Positions 14,306-22,962 of a DNA stretch of 64,000 bases are shown here, piece after piece. This stretch comes from RGIG5612 sp045600845 (GTDB lineage: Bacteria; Bacillota; Clostridia; Lachnospirales; Lachnospiraceae), in the NCBI GenBank assembly GCA_045600845.1, contig JAZRYR010000011.1:80192-144191 (forward strand), read 5' to 3'. Every line of letters begins with the position of its first letter. The first letter of the stretch is position 1. The notes below the pieces were generated by a model, which saw only the letters and a program-made list of their open reading frames with translations, was not told the origin of the DNA and made no database searches. The translations under genes and the position numbers were made by a program.

Positions 14306-16903
14306 TTATTTTATGTTATATTTTTCATTGGTCATTTTTGTCAGTTCTTCCATCCGAAGCTTAAATTCCCGGGAGGAGATGAGCTTACAGCCCTGTCCTC
14401 GGGTAATCAACTGTTCTGCACCATCAGAAGTCACAACGACGATTTTCTTCTTTTTTCCAAGATCATTGGTGAACCGTTCGATATATTGATCCGCGGTTTC
14501 ATCTTCCCGTGTGTAGATGGTCTGAACATCCTGGAAACGGTTGCTTTCAATACCATGACCTTTGACCCGGTAAGCATCAAAAACGGCCATAACTTCCGCT
14601 TTCGTCATGGATTTAAACTTACTTAAGGTATCCAGCAGAGAATCTCTGGCGGCATCAATATTTTCCCTGGCAAGTTCGTTTAGTTCTTTCCACGCAAAAA
14701 TAACGTTATATCCATCAACAATGACAATGTCCGCTTCTTCCATTGGGAATGGAGGCGTAATGGAAATCTTCGGAGCAGTAGGTTCTACCTTCTTTCCACC
14801 GAAAGATTTTTTCCAGTTATTTCCCTGGGATTTATCTTTTGCATTGGAACGGGAAAACTTATTGATAATTGCATTGATTTCTTCTGTTCCCAAAGGGGTA
14901 TCCGAAACCGTCCGGCTGCTTTTGGTCACATCAAAATCGTCCCCGGAACGAACCCGTACGGAACCATCAAAAGCTAAATGCATGTGATTATAAACATCGT
15001 TATAAGGAACAATGACACCGGCTCCATGGGAGCAGAAGACCGAATCCGGAGTATTGCGAAGATCTCTTAATGGATCATAAGCTTTCTCCGCCATGACTTC
15101 TTCCGGGTTGTGACATGGACCATAGCCATCCACCATAAAACTGATTGTGCCCAGTCCTTTGGTATAAGAGGTAAGAGTCTTCGGATAATCCTTTATGGCG
15201 GCAACAGGGCCTCGTCCGTTAATGATGGAAGTTCCTTTTTCTACATTCATATCCGGCATGGAAAATTCTGCATTCATCATGCCTAAATCTGTCAGGGCAC
15301 GGCCTACATTTTCAGAAGGAACTTCGATAGTGAATTTATAGAAAGGCTCTAAAATGCAGCTTTCTGCCATCATCAGGCCCTGACGGACGGCACGGTAAGT
15401 GGCCTGACGGAAATCCCCACCTTCGGTGTGTTTTAAATGCGCCCTGCCATTGATTAACGTAATTTTCATATCGGTAATCGGCGCGCCGATCCGAACACCG
15501 CGATGTTGACGTTCGGATAAATGGGTCAGAATCAGACGTTGCCAGTTTTTCGCCAGATAATCCGTCTTTGCCTGGGTTTCAAAAATCAGACCGCTTCCTA
15601 GCGGCAAAGGTTCCATTAACAGATGAACTTCCGCGTAATGACGCAAAGGTTCAAAATGGCCGACACCGATGGTAGGTTTCGTTAAGGTTTCTTTATACAT
15701 AACAGAGCCGGAATCAAAGGCAACCTCTAAATTGAATTTATCTTTCAGCAAGGATTTCAGGATTTCCAGCTGGACTTCACCCATGACACAGACGGATATT
15801 TCATTTTTGTCCTCATCCCAGCGGATGGACAGTTCCGGATTCTCTTCTTCCAGGGAACGGAAATAAGGAAGAGCAGAGACCGCATCCACATTGCTTAATA
15901 TTCTTACGCGGTAATCCAGAATCGGCATCAGCAGGGGCAGAGCAATTTCGGATTCGCATCCATAGCCTTGTCCGGAGAAGCTTTCCTTGAGTCCCGTTAA
16001 CGCACAGATATCGCCGGCCGATACTTTTTCTGCCAACTGATATTTGTTTCCGGAATAGAGACGGATCTGGTTGATTTTTGAAGAGTCTTCTCCGTCGGTC
16101 AGTAAAGTTTTATTATTCAATGTGCCGCAGGTAACTTTAATGAAAGTCAGGCGGCTGCCGTCGTCGGCGTGATCAATCTTGTAAACCCGGGCGCCGAATT
16201 CTTCTTCGGACAATTCCTCCGGGTAAAAATCTACGGTGTATTTGTCCAGACCGGACAAAAATTCATCAACCCCTTGAATCTGGAGCGCGGAGCCGAAATA
16301 GCATGGAAAAATCTGTCGGTTCGCAATAAGAGCGGAAATGGTTTCCTCTGTCAGAAAGCCATTTGTTAAATATTCTTCCATGGCGTCTTCCGAACTCATG
16401 GCAACCCGGTCATAAAACTCGTCGGTTCCGTCATCGGAAAAATCCACAGCCAGGTCGGAAGATAATTCCCGGATTTCTTTTAAGAGAACCGGCTTATCCG
16501 CACGGTCCTGGTCCATTTTATTAAAGAAAATAAAGGTCGGAATATTATATTCGGAAAGGAGACGCCAGATGGTCTGTGTCTGTCCTTTGACGCCGTCACT
16601 TGCACTGATTAAAAGAACGGCATAATCCAGAACCTGGAGAGAACGTTCCATTTCGGAAGAAAAGTCTGCATGGCCCGGGGTGTCGATCATGTTAAAGGTT
16701 GTTTGTCCGTATTGAAAAGTTGTCTGTTTATTGTAGATGGTAATGCCGCGGGCTCGTTCTAACTGATTGTTGTCAAAAAAGGAAGCTCCTTTATCCACTC
16801 GACCAAAATTACGGATTGCACCGGTACGGAAAAGAACCGCTTCAGACAAAGTGGTTTTACCGGAGTCAACATGTGCAATTATTCCCATCGTGATTTTTTT
16901 CAT
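14306..16903 (-). CDS. EF-G/TetM-like translational GTPase fused to a Rae1/YacP-type NYN nuclease domain
   Basis: The 865-residue protein begins with a translational GTPase: AHVDSGKTT (residues 10-18), RGITI (52-56), DTPGH (74-78) and NKMD (128-131), then EF-G-like domains II to V to about residue 650. Its domain IV tip reads HLKHTEGGDF, not the YSPVST loop that TetM uses to displace tetracycline. After a basic linker, residues 721-865 form an NYN/PIN-like domain that closely resembles Rae1/YacP, with acidic residues in VDGYNVI, VFDAY, ETADQYIE and VTSDG (about D730, D775, D805, D827). Rae1 cuts mRNA in the A site of stalled ribosomes. The fusion thus suggests GTP-driven ribosome binding coupled to mRNA cleavage. 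It overlaps ylmH by 4 bases. Confidence 0.85.
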   Translation of the reverse strand: MKKITMGIIAHVDSGKTTLSEAVLFRTGAIRNFGRVDKGASFFDNNQLERARGITIYNKQTTFQYGQTTFNMIDTPGHADFSSEMERSLQVLDYAVLLISASDGVKGQTQTIWRLLSEYNIPTFIFFNKMDQDRADKPVLLKEIRELSSDLAVDFSDDGTDEFYDRVAMSSEDAMEEYLTNGFLTEETISALIANRQIFPCYFGSALQIQGVDEFLSGLDKYTVDFYPEELSEEEFGARVYKIDHADDGSRLTFIKVTCGTLNNKTLLTDGEDSSKINQIRLYSGNKYQLAEKVSAGDICALTGLKESFSGQGYGCESEIALPLLMPILDYRVRILSNVDAVSALPYFRSLEEENPELSIRWDEDKNEISVCVMGEVQLEILKSLLKDKFNLEVAFDSGSVMYKETLTKPTIGVGHFEPLRHYAEVHLLMEPLPLGSGLIFETQAKTDYLAKNWQRLILTHLSERQHRGVRIGAPITDMKITLINGRAHLKHTEGGDFRQATYRAVRQGLMMAESCILEPFYKFTIEVPSENVGRALTDLGMMNAEFSMPDMNVEKGTSIINGRGPVAAIKDYPKTLTSYTKGLGTISFMVDGYGPCHNPEEVMAEKAYDPLRDLRNTPDSVFCSHGAGVIVPYNDVYNHMHLAFDGSVRVRSGDDFDVTKSSRTVSDTPLGTEEINAIINKFSRSNAKDKSQGNNWKKSFGGKKVEPTAPKISITPPFPMEEADIVIVDGYNVIFAWKELNELARENIDAARDSLLDTLSKFKSMTKAEVMAVFDAYRVKGHGIESNRFQDVQTIYTREDETADQYIERFTNDLGKKKKIVVVTSDGAEQLITRGQGCKLISSREFKLRMEELTKMTNEKYNIK

Positions 16904-17664
16904 ACGTATTTACGAATTTTTATATTTAAACGGCCCTTCCGGCTTTCAGAATGAATTCCGTCATAGATGAATTTCCCAAATCCACGGATCGTAATTTCGT
17001 CGCCTGCTTTTAAAGATTTTCCGGAGTTTTCCGCCAGCCTTCCATTCACAAAGACTTTTTGGTCAGCTAAAAGACGCTTTGCATCTTCCCGTTTTTCCCC
17101 GGTAATGGCGCTGATGATCAGATCCAATCGTTCCGATGCAAGATTTGCAGAAAGGGTCTGGTATTTTATTTCCAGTTCCGGGATTTCTCCTTCTACTTCA
17201 TTGCAGACAACCGTGGTGTGGCGCACCAAAGACAGATTTTCTACAATAAAGTCTGCTGCATTATCCAGGACATAAACCCAGGCTTCCTGACCGCGGATGA
17301 TAATATCTCCGGTCAATCCCCGATCTATGCCCAGGGCCATCAGAGAACCTAAAAAATCCCGGTGTGAAAGCTCTTCTGCAAATTTGGGGGCTTTGGGAGC
17401 AATGTGAAGGATGCGGATCGGAGAAGATAACGGATATCCGATATTGGACTCAGACCCGAAAATGACCAGCTTTCGAAGACAGGAACGACAGCCTCCCCAC
17501 AGTTGATAGCCGATGGAAGAAAAGTCATTACAACAGCTTAAAAAATAATCCTGTTCTAAAGGAGAAAGAAAGTTGGTATAGGTATAGGCCTGGCGGGCAA
17601 GAGAAATGTCTGCCAGGTCATAAATCCTTTTTATGAAAAATTCCTTCTCTTTCTCAGTGTTCAT
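16900..17664 (-). CDS. ylmH: S4-domain RNA-binding protein YlmH (ribosome quality-control factor family)
   Basis: The 254-residue protein matches YlmH: an N-terminal half with FLSPLEQDYFLSCCN, a middle domain with HRDFLGSLMALGIDRGLTGDI (residues about 140-160) and a C-terminal S4 domain, LDLIISAITGEKREDAKRLL to DEITIRGFGKF. YlmH of Bacillus subtilis binds 50S subunits carrying peptidyl-tRNA and is reported to aid ribosome-associated quality control. Two extra Cys in CRSCLRK are seen. Most Firmicutes have ylmH in the division cluster; here it is instead translationally coupled (ATGA overlap) to the GTPase-NYN gene, which strengthens a shared job in rescue of stalled ribosomes. Confidence 0.85.
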   Translation of the reverse strand: MNTEKEKEFFIKRIYDLADISLARQAYTYTNFLSPLEQDYFLSCCNDFSSIGYQLWGGCRSCLRKLVIFGSESNIGYPLSSPIRILHIAPKAPKFAEELSHRDFLGSLMALGIDRGLTGDIIIRGQEAWVYVLDNAADFIVENLSLVRHTTVVCNEVEGEIPELEIKYQTLSANLASERLDLIISAITGEKREDAKRLLADQKVFVNGRLAENSGKSLKAGDEITIRGFGKFIYDGIHSESRKGRLNIKIRKYV

Positions 17665-17765
17665 AAAACAATTTTGGGTATAAAAAAGAGGAATGTCAAC
17701 AATAAATTATGCATAGTACAAAAAAACAAATGTATGTTATGGAAAAATTCTATTCATTCAGTATA

Positions 17766-17793
17766 TTGTAAAGATGGCTTTTTATAATATAAA
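17766..17793 (+). promoter_or_regulatory. Probable promoter of the stnABC-like operon
   Basis: TTGTAA and TATAAA are separated by 16 bases, 33 bases before the first start codon. The divergent spacer 17665-17826 is very AT-rich and probably also holds the ylmH promoter, which I cannot place. Confidence 0.45.
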
Positions 17794-17826
17794 ATAAACC
17801 AAATTATTTAAGGAGATTCGGAAGGA

Positions 17827-18312
17827 ATGTGTAATTGTAAAGATGAGAAAAAAGAAGCTCTGGATAAAGTGCTGGATCGTTTCGGAAGAGACAGCGGGAA
17901 TCTGATCAGTATCTTACAGAAAACTCAGGATATTTACGGATATTTACCTTCGGACATCATATATTATGTGGCAGCGGCAACGGGCATTACTCCTTCCCGC
18001 GTTATGGGTGTTGCAACTTTTTATACACAGTTCCGTTTGGAACCAGTAGGAAAATACCTGATCCTGCTTTGTAAAGGAACGGCCTGTCATGTAAATGGAG
18101 CAGACCGGATTGAGAATGCAATTACTTCTGAACTGGGTATCCGGAACGGGGAAACTACGAAGGATGGATTGTTTTCCTTGAAAACCGTAGCCTGTCTTGG
18201 CTGCTGCAGCCTGTCACCGGTAATGATGATCAACGACAAAACATACGGAACGCTTACTCCGGAAAAGGCTATTCATATCTTAGATGGTCTGAAAGAGGGA
18301 AGGGAGGTCTGA
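17827..18312 (+). CDS. stnA: NuoE/HndA-like [2Fe-2S] subunit of electron-bifurcating transhydrogenase
   Basis: The 161-residue protein is a thioredoxin-fold ferredoxin of the NuoE family: YGYLPSDIIYYVAAATGI, then Cys82 and Cys87 in CKGTAC and Cys123 and Cys127 in CLGCC, the four ligands of one [2Fe-2S] cluster. Its length is normal for the family. It relays electrons next to the flavin subunit encoded 3 bases downstream. NuoE/NuoF pairs occur in NADH dehydrogenase, bifurcating hydrogenase and Sporomusa-type Nfn (StnABC). The third gene here is GltD-like and no hydrogenase gene follows, so the Stn assignment fits best. Confidence 0.8.
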   Translation: MCNCKDEKKEALDKVLDRFGRDSGNLISILQKTQDIYGYLPSDIIYYVAAATGITPSRVMGVATFYTQFRLEPVGKYLILLCKGTACHVNGADRIENAITSELGIRNGETTKDGLFSLKTVACLGCCSLSPVMMINDKTYGTLTPEKAIHILDGLKEGREV

Positions 18313-18314
18313 AT

Positions 18315-20066
18315 ATGAGAATTGTCGTAGGGAAAGGAAGTTGTGGATTAGCTGCTGGCGCCGGAAAGATTTATAGTGCCATTGAGTCTCTGCAGACCGC
18401 AGAAGATTCTTTTGAATTAGGCATTACCGGTTGCGTCGGCATGTGTTTTTTAGAGCCTATTGTAGATATTTATGATGGACATAAATTGGAAGTGCGCCTG
18501 GTTCATGTAGAAGAAAATCAAGTGCAGACAATCGTGGATGCGGTAAGAAGTGGCGACCTGAAGAAAGTAGAGTCGTTCAAAGTATCTGCAGAGGAGGAAA
18601 CTTTCCTAGCTCAACAGACCCGAATTGCATTAAGAAATTGTGGAGTAATCGATCCGGAGAATATTGAAAGCTATAAAGCAAGAGGGGGTTATAAGGCTCT
18701 GGAAAAAGTCTTAACGACCATGACACCAGAAGAGGTTATCGAAGAAATCAAAACCTCCGGACTTGCGGGAAGAGGTGGAGCCGGATTTCCGACCTGGTTT
18801 AAATGGAATGCCGCGAAAAACTCGGAAGGAAAAGAAAAATACCTGATCTGCAATGCAGATGAGGGCGATCCGGGAGCTTTTATGGATCGTGCGGTAATCG
18901 AAAGTGATCCGCATAATCTGCTGGAAGGCATGCTGATTGCAGCTTACGCTATCGGAGCGTCTCAGGCAATTGTATATGTCCGGGCGGAATATCCGTTAGC
19001 AATCGTGCGGCTGGAAAAGGCTATCCATCAGGCGGAAGCGGCTGGATTCCTTGGGGAGAATATCCTTGGCAGCAGCTTTAGCTGCACCATTCGTTATATG
19101 GCAGGAGCAGGAGCTTTTGTCTGCGGAGAAGAAACTGCTTTAATAGAATCCCTGGAAGGAAAGAGGGGCATGCCTCGTCTGAAACCTCCGTTTCCGGCGG
19201 TTGCAGGATATCGGTTGAAGCCTTCCAATATCAACAACGTAGAAACCTTTGCAAATGTTGCATGGATCATAAATAACGGAGGCGAGGCCTTTGCATCCAT
19301 GGGAACCGAGGATAGTAAAGGAACAAAGGTGTTCGCACTTACGGGAAAAATCAAACGAGGCGGGTTGGTCGAAATTCCAATGGGCCAGACTTTAAGACAT
19401 GTTGTTTTCGATATCGGTGGCGGTATACGAGAAGAGAAAAAAGTCAAAGCCGTTCAGTTGGGAGGACCATCCGGCGGATGTATTCCGGAAAAACTCTTGG
19501 ATACGGTAATTGATTACAAGGCCTTAAGCGCTACCGGAGCTATTATGGGGTCCGGCGGAATGGTTGTAATGGATGAAAATACCTGTATGGTCGGCATGGC
19601 AAAATTTTTCCTGGATTTCACATCCAAAGAATCCTGTGGTAAATGTGTCCACTGCAGAATCGGGACAAAAAGAATGCTGGAAATTCTCACCCGGATTGCA
19701 GACGGAAACGGTCAGGCGGGCGATATCGAACTTCTGGAAGAACTTTGTACAGCAATCAAGGACGGAGCTCTTTGCGGCCTGGGTCAGACTGCCCCAAATC
19801 CTGTACTTACGACCATTAAATATTTTCGTGAGGAATATGAAGCCCATATTCAGGAGAGGAGATGTCCGGCAAAGGAGTGCGTAAATCTTTTGAGCTATCG
19901 TATTGATCCGGATAAATGTAAAGGATGTACTCTTTGCGCTAAAAAATGTCCGGTAGGGGCTATCCAGGGAGAATTGAAGAACGCCCATGTGATTGACCTG
20001 AATCAATGTATAAAATGTGGCCAATGCTTTACGGTATGTAAATTTAATGCTGTAAGTATGGAGTAG
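18315..20066 (+). CDS. stnB: NuoF/HndC-like FMN, Fe-S subunit of electron-bifurcating transhydrogenase
   Basis: The 583-residue protein has an N-terminal thioredoxin-like region with Cys10 and a CVGMC motif (residues 1-90), then the NuoF core: GLAGRGGAGFPTWFKW for NADH/FMN binding, ICNADEGDPGAFMDR, and CGEETALIESLEG. ESCGKCVHCRIGTKRM with a later Cys supplies the [4Fe-4S] centre. The last 70 residues hold a two-cluster ferredoxin, CKGCTLCAKKCPVGAIQ and CIKCGQCFTVC. This composition equals the NADH-oxidising subunit of bifurcating hydrogenases. It is likely to be the site where NADH and ferredoxin electrons meet. GGAGG of the following gene overlaps the stop, and spacing is 9 bases. Confidence 0.85.
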   Translation: MRIVVGKGSCGLAAGAGKIYSAIESLQTAEDSFELGITGCVGMCFLEPIVDIYDGHKLEVRLVHVEENQVQTIVDAVRSGDLKKVESFKVSAEEETFLAQQTRIALRNCGVIDPENIESYKARGGYKALEKVLTTMTPEEVIEEIKTSGLAGRGGAGFPTWFKWNAAKNSEGKEKYLICNADEGDPGAFMDRAVIESDPHNLLEGMLIAAYAIGASQAIVYVRAEYPLAIVRLEKAIHQAEAAGFLGENILGSSFSCTIRYMAGAGAFVCGEETALIESLEGKRGMPRLKPPFPAVAGYRLKPSNINNVETFANVAWIINNGGEAFASMGTEDSKGTKVFALTGKIKRGGLVEIPMGQTLRHVVFDIGGGIREEKKVKAVQLGGPSGGCIPEKLLDTVIDYKALSATGAIMGSGGMVVMDENTCMVGMAKFFLDFTSKESCGKCVHCRIGTKRMLEILTRIADGNGQAGDIELLEELCTAIKDGALCGLGQTAPNPVLTTIKYFREEYEAHIQERRCPAKECVNLLSYRIDPDKCKGCTLCAKKCPVGAIQGELKNAHVIDLNQCIKCGQCFTVCKFNAVSME

Positions 20067-20075
20067 GAGGCGGCC

Positions 20076-22118
20076 ATGAGTGAGATTAAAATTATTATTG
20101 ATGGAAAAGAATGCATCGGCCAGTCTGGAGATACGATTCTGGAGATCGCACAGAGAGCAGGCATTTCGATTCCTACATTATGTAATGACGAAAGAGTTGC
20201 TCATTATGGAGCATGTGGTGTGTGCCTGGTTGAAGGAGAAGGACTTCCGAAGCTGATGAGAAGCTGTTCTACGGAAGCAGTCGATGGCTGGGTACTTCAT
20301 ACGGATTCGGATAGGGTTCTAAAGGCAAGAAAAGTAGCCCTGGAACTTTTAATGAGTGACCATGATGGCGATTGTAAAGGCCCTTGTACCCTGAACTGCC
20401 CGGCAGGAACCGACTGCATGGGCTATGTGAAGGAAGTAGCCCGGGGCGATTACCATAAAGCGGTTGAAATAATAAAAGATAAATTTCCATTTCCGGCCAG
20501 CATTGGCTATGTTTGCCCGCATCCTTGCGAAAAAGCCTGCAGAAGGCAATATGTGGAAGAACCGATTTCCATCGCATTAATGAAAAAATATGCCGGTTTA
20601 AGGGATTTGGAAAAAGATACCTGGACGCCGGAAATTCCGGAATCAACTGGAAAGAAGGTTGCCATTATCGGTGGCGGACCGGCGGGGTTGACGGCTGCAT
20701 TTCTTTTAAGAAGAAATGGACATGATATTACGGTTTATGATGCAATGGAGCATATGGGCGGAATGTTGCGCTACGGAATTCCGGAATACCGTCTGCCAAA
20801 AGCTGTTGTAGATGCAGAGGTAAAAGAAATCGAAAAGCTCGGCGTTGTAATGGTGAACAACGTGAAAATCGGAAAAGATATTTCTTTCGAAGAAATCAGA
20901 GAAAGTGCCGATGCAACTTTAGTTACGATCGGGGCCTGGAGTTCCCAGAAGATTGGCTGCAAAGGAGAAGAAGCTGAAGGCGTTATCGGAGCCATTGAAT
21001 TCTTAAGGGGAAATATTCTCGGACAGCCATATGATATCGGAGAGAACGTTGCCATCGTTGGTGGTGGAAACTCTGCCATGGATGCGTGCAGAAGTGCTGT
21101 CCGACTGGGCGCAAAAAAAGTTTTTGTCATTTACCGACGCACGCAGGATGAAATGCCGGCGGAACCGGAAGAAATAGAAGAAGCAAAGGAAGAAGGCGTG
21201 ATTTTCAAATTTCTGTCTTCACCGGATGAAATTATTTCAGAAAACGGCCGGGTAACAGCGATAAAACTTCAAAAGATGGAATTGGGCGAAGCAGATGCCA
21301 GTGGCAGAAGAAAGCCGGTTCCTGTAGAAGGGAAATTTGAAATCCTTCCGGTAGATTGTATTATTTCTGCCATTGGCCAGAAAGTAAATCCAGAGGGGTT
21401 TGATCTGGAACGGAACAGGAAAGGTATTATTCAAGCGGAGGAAAATTCCTTCTGTACCAGCCAGGAAGGCGTATTTGCAGCGGGCGATGCAGTTAATAAA
21501 GGCGCAGGCATTGCAATTGCTGCGATTGCAGAAGCTGGGAAAGCGGCTATTGCCATTGACCGCTACCTGAAAGGCCAGAAGTTTTCTTATAAAACTCCAT
21601 TCACTTCAGAACGAGATTTGGAAACTGTAAAGAAAGAACTGGAGGAAAAAGAAAAGATTTCCCGGATTAAGACTCTGAAACGGCCGGCAGAGGAGAGGAA
21701 ACTCGACTTTAAAGATATTACCCTTCTCCCGGAGGAAAAGATGATTCAGGAAGAGGCAAAGCGATGCCTGGAGTGCGGTTGTCATGATTATGAAAAGTGC
21801 ACTCTGATTCAGTGTGCAAACTGTCAGGAAATCTGTCCGGAACGCTGGAAAGGAGAGTATCACCCAGGCTTTGTTGAAACGAATCTGGTCGTTATTGAAA
21901 GAAACCAGAAGAAATGTATTTCCTGCAATCTTTGTGTGAGAATTTGCGAAGAAAAAGTGAAAAAAAGTATTTTAGGCTTGGTTGGAAGAGGTTTTACAAC
22001 GGTTATCAAACCGGAATTTCAGAAACCGGAAATCATTGCCGAATGCAAAGAATGCCTTCTTTGTGCAGATGCTTGTCCGACGGGAGCTTTAAAAATTTTG
22101 ATACAGGTAAAAATGTAG
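20076..22118 (+). CDS. stnC: GltD/NfnB-like NADP(H)-binding Fe-S flavoprotein with N-terminal ferredoxin domains
   Basis: The 680-residue protein starts with a plant-type [2Fe-2S] domain (Cys36, 47, 50 and 64) and a second Cys set (C100, C104, C108, C114), as in NuoG. Residues about 185-520 are a GltD-type flavoprotein: IIGGGPAGLTAAFLLRRNG binds FAD, AIVGGGNSAMD binds NADP(H), and FAAGDAV closes the FAD site. The C-terminal 130 residues hold further Cys clusters (CLECGCHDYEKC, CISCNLCVRIC, CKECLLCADACP). Such a fusion beside NuoE/NuoF-like proteins matches StnC of the Sporomusa-type Nfn, which couples NADPH oxidation to reduction of NAD+ and ferredoxin. Substrate direction in this organism is inferred, not seen. 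Confidence 0.82.
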   Translation: MSEIKIIIDGKECIGQSGDTILEIAQRAGISIPTLCNDERVAHYGACGVCLVEGEGLPKLMRSCSTEAVDGWVLHTDSDRVLKARKVALELLMSDHDGDCKGPCTLNCPAGTDCMGYVKEVARGDYHKAVEIIKDKFPFPASIGYVCPHPCEKACRRQYVEEPISIALMKKYAGLRDLEKDTWTPEIPESTGKKVAIIGGGPAGLTAAFLLRRNGHDITVYDAMEHMGGMLRYGIPEYRLPKAVVDAEVKEIEKLGVVMVNNVKIGKDISFEEIRESADATLVTIGAWSSQKIGCKGEEAEGVIGAIEFLRGNILGQPYDIGENVAIVGGGNSAMDACRSAVRLGAKKVFVIYRRTQDEMPAEPEEIEEAKEEGVIFKFLSSPDEIISENGRVTAIKLQKMELGEADASGRRKPVPVEGKFEILPVDCIISAIGQKVNPEGFDLERNRKGIIQAEENSFCTSQEGVFAAGDAVNKGAGIAIAAIAEAGKAAIAIDRYLKGQKFSYKTPFTSERDLETVKKELEEKEKISRIKTLKRPAEERKLDFKDITLLPEEKMIQEEAKRCLECGCHDYEKCTLIQCANCQEICPERWKGEYHPGFVETNLVVIERNQKKCISCNLCVRICEEKVKKSILGLVGRGFTTVIKPEFQKPEIIAECKECLLCADACPTGALKILIQVKM

Positions 22119-22156
22119 ATTTTTTATCGGATTTTTAGTCAAAAAGTAACAATTAT

Positions 22157-22188
22157 AAAAGGACCGAACCTTGGTCCTTTTATTTTTT
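22157..22188 (+). terminator. Intrinsic terminator of the stnABC-like operon
   Basis: AAAAGGACC pairs with GGTCCTTTT around a seven-base loop and is followed by ATTTTTT. It lies about 40 bases after the last gene. Confidence 0.85.
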
Positions 22189-22302
22189 CCCCTTTTTTAA
22201 TAAAATCCCTCCACTTTCTTCCCCCTTTTTTTGAAAAACTTAAAAAACCTTTATTTTTCAAGGCTTTCTTCCATATTTTTTTAAAAAAATTAAAAAAAAT
22301 AG
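22189..22302. other. AT-rich spacer upstream of the mraZ promoter
   Basis: This stretch is mostly runs of A and T with pyrimidine tracts, and no coding frame, tRNA or stable hairpin is apparent. It could act as a curved or UP-like element for the strong promoter that follows. Confidence 0.4.
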
Positions 22303-22331
22303 TTGCTTTTTTTGATATAAAATAGTAAAAT
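22303..22331 (+). promoter_or_regulatory. mraZ: Promoter of the mraZ division/wall operon
   Basis: TTGCTT and TAAAAT stand 17 bases apart, directly upstream of the MraZ box array. Transcription would begin near 22338 and leave an untranslated leader of about 180 bases. Confidence 0.6.
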
Positions 22332-22340
22332 CACCATAAA

Positions 22341-22380
22341 AGTAGAGAAAAGTGGTACTTAGTGGAGCAAAGTGGGAAAT
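22341..22380 (+). promoter_or_regulatory. mraZ: MraZ operator: four direct repeats at 10-bp spacing
   Basis: AGTGG occurs at 22351, 22361 and 22371, and a variant AGTAG at 22341, each exactly one helical turn apart. MraZ is known to bind arrays of GTGG-type repeats before its own operon and repress it. The position just after the promoter fits autoregulation. Confidence 0.8.
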
Positions 22381-22521
22381 ACTCCGAGCCGGCAACTTCT
22401 TTTATTTATTTTATTTTTTGCGATTGCTCAAGAGTAAAGGGCACGGCGCTCCTTAAGTTATATACAATGCGTGATTCACGCTTAAGTATAAATTTGACAA
22501 AATGTCGCTGGGAGGTAACAG

Positions 22522-22962
22522 GTGAGCACTATGTTTATGGGTGAATACAACCATTCCATAGATGCCAAGGGCAGAATAATCATTCCTTCGAAATTCAGGG
22601 AATTGCTTGGTGAAAATTTCGTGGTTACGAAGGGTTTAGACGGCTGCTTGTGGGTTTTTCCAAACGAAGAATGGGATGATTTCGCAGGGAAACTCCGCAG
22701 CCTGCCTGTTGCCAATAAAGATGCCAGAAAGTTCGTAAGACATTTTATGGCTGGCGCCATGAATGCAGAACTGGATAAGCAGGGACGAATTTTACTGCCG
22801 CAGAATTTAAGAGAAAGTGCGGGATTAGATAAAGATATCACAATGGTAGGTATTGGCTCCAGAATTGAAATCTGGGATAAAAAAGCCTGGGAAGAAGGAG
22901 CAACCTACGACAATATGGATGATGTAGCAGAACATATGGGAGATTGGGGATTTGGAATTTAA
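22522..22962 (+). CDS. mraZ: Transcriptional regulator MraZ
   Basis: The 146-residue protein has the two AbrB-like halves of MraZ: FMGEYNHSIDAKGRIIIPSKFRE and then AELDKQGRILLPQNLRE, each with the D-x-K/Q-GR signature. GTG 22522 is chosen because GGAGG is 6 bases upstream, whereas the ATG at 22531 would be 15 away. MraZ forms a ring that binds repeated GTGG boxes; such boxes lie at 22341-22380. The gene starts the cluster and its stop overlaps the rsmH start, so the two are translationally coupled. Confidence 0.93.
   Translation: MSTMFMGEYNHSIDAKGRIIIPSKFRELLGENFVVTKGLDGCLWVFPNEEWDDFAGKLRSLPVANKDARKFVRHFMAGAMNAELDKQGRILLPQNLRESAGLDKDITMVGIGSRIEIWDKKAWEEGATYDNMDDVAEHMGDWGFGI

Noticed and set aside
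14306..16903. Tetracycline resistance gene (tetM/tetO type)
   Set aside because: The GTPase core is similar, but the domain IV tip motif of resistance proteins is missing and a nuclease domain is added. A core rescue or translation role is more likely.
17827..22118. Electron-bifurcating [FeFe]-hydrogenase operon
   Set aside because: NuoE- and NuoF-like subunits are present, but the third protein is GltD-like and has no H-cluster motifs; no hydrogenase gene follows.
22362..22544. 60-codon plus-strand ORF in the mraZ leader
   Set aside because: It starts inside the MraZ boxes, has no ribosome-binding site, and overlaps the mraZ start; composition is not protein-like.
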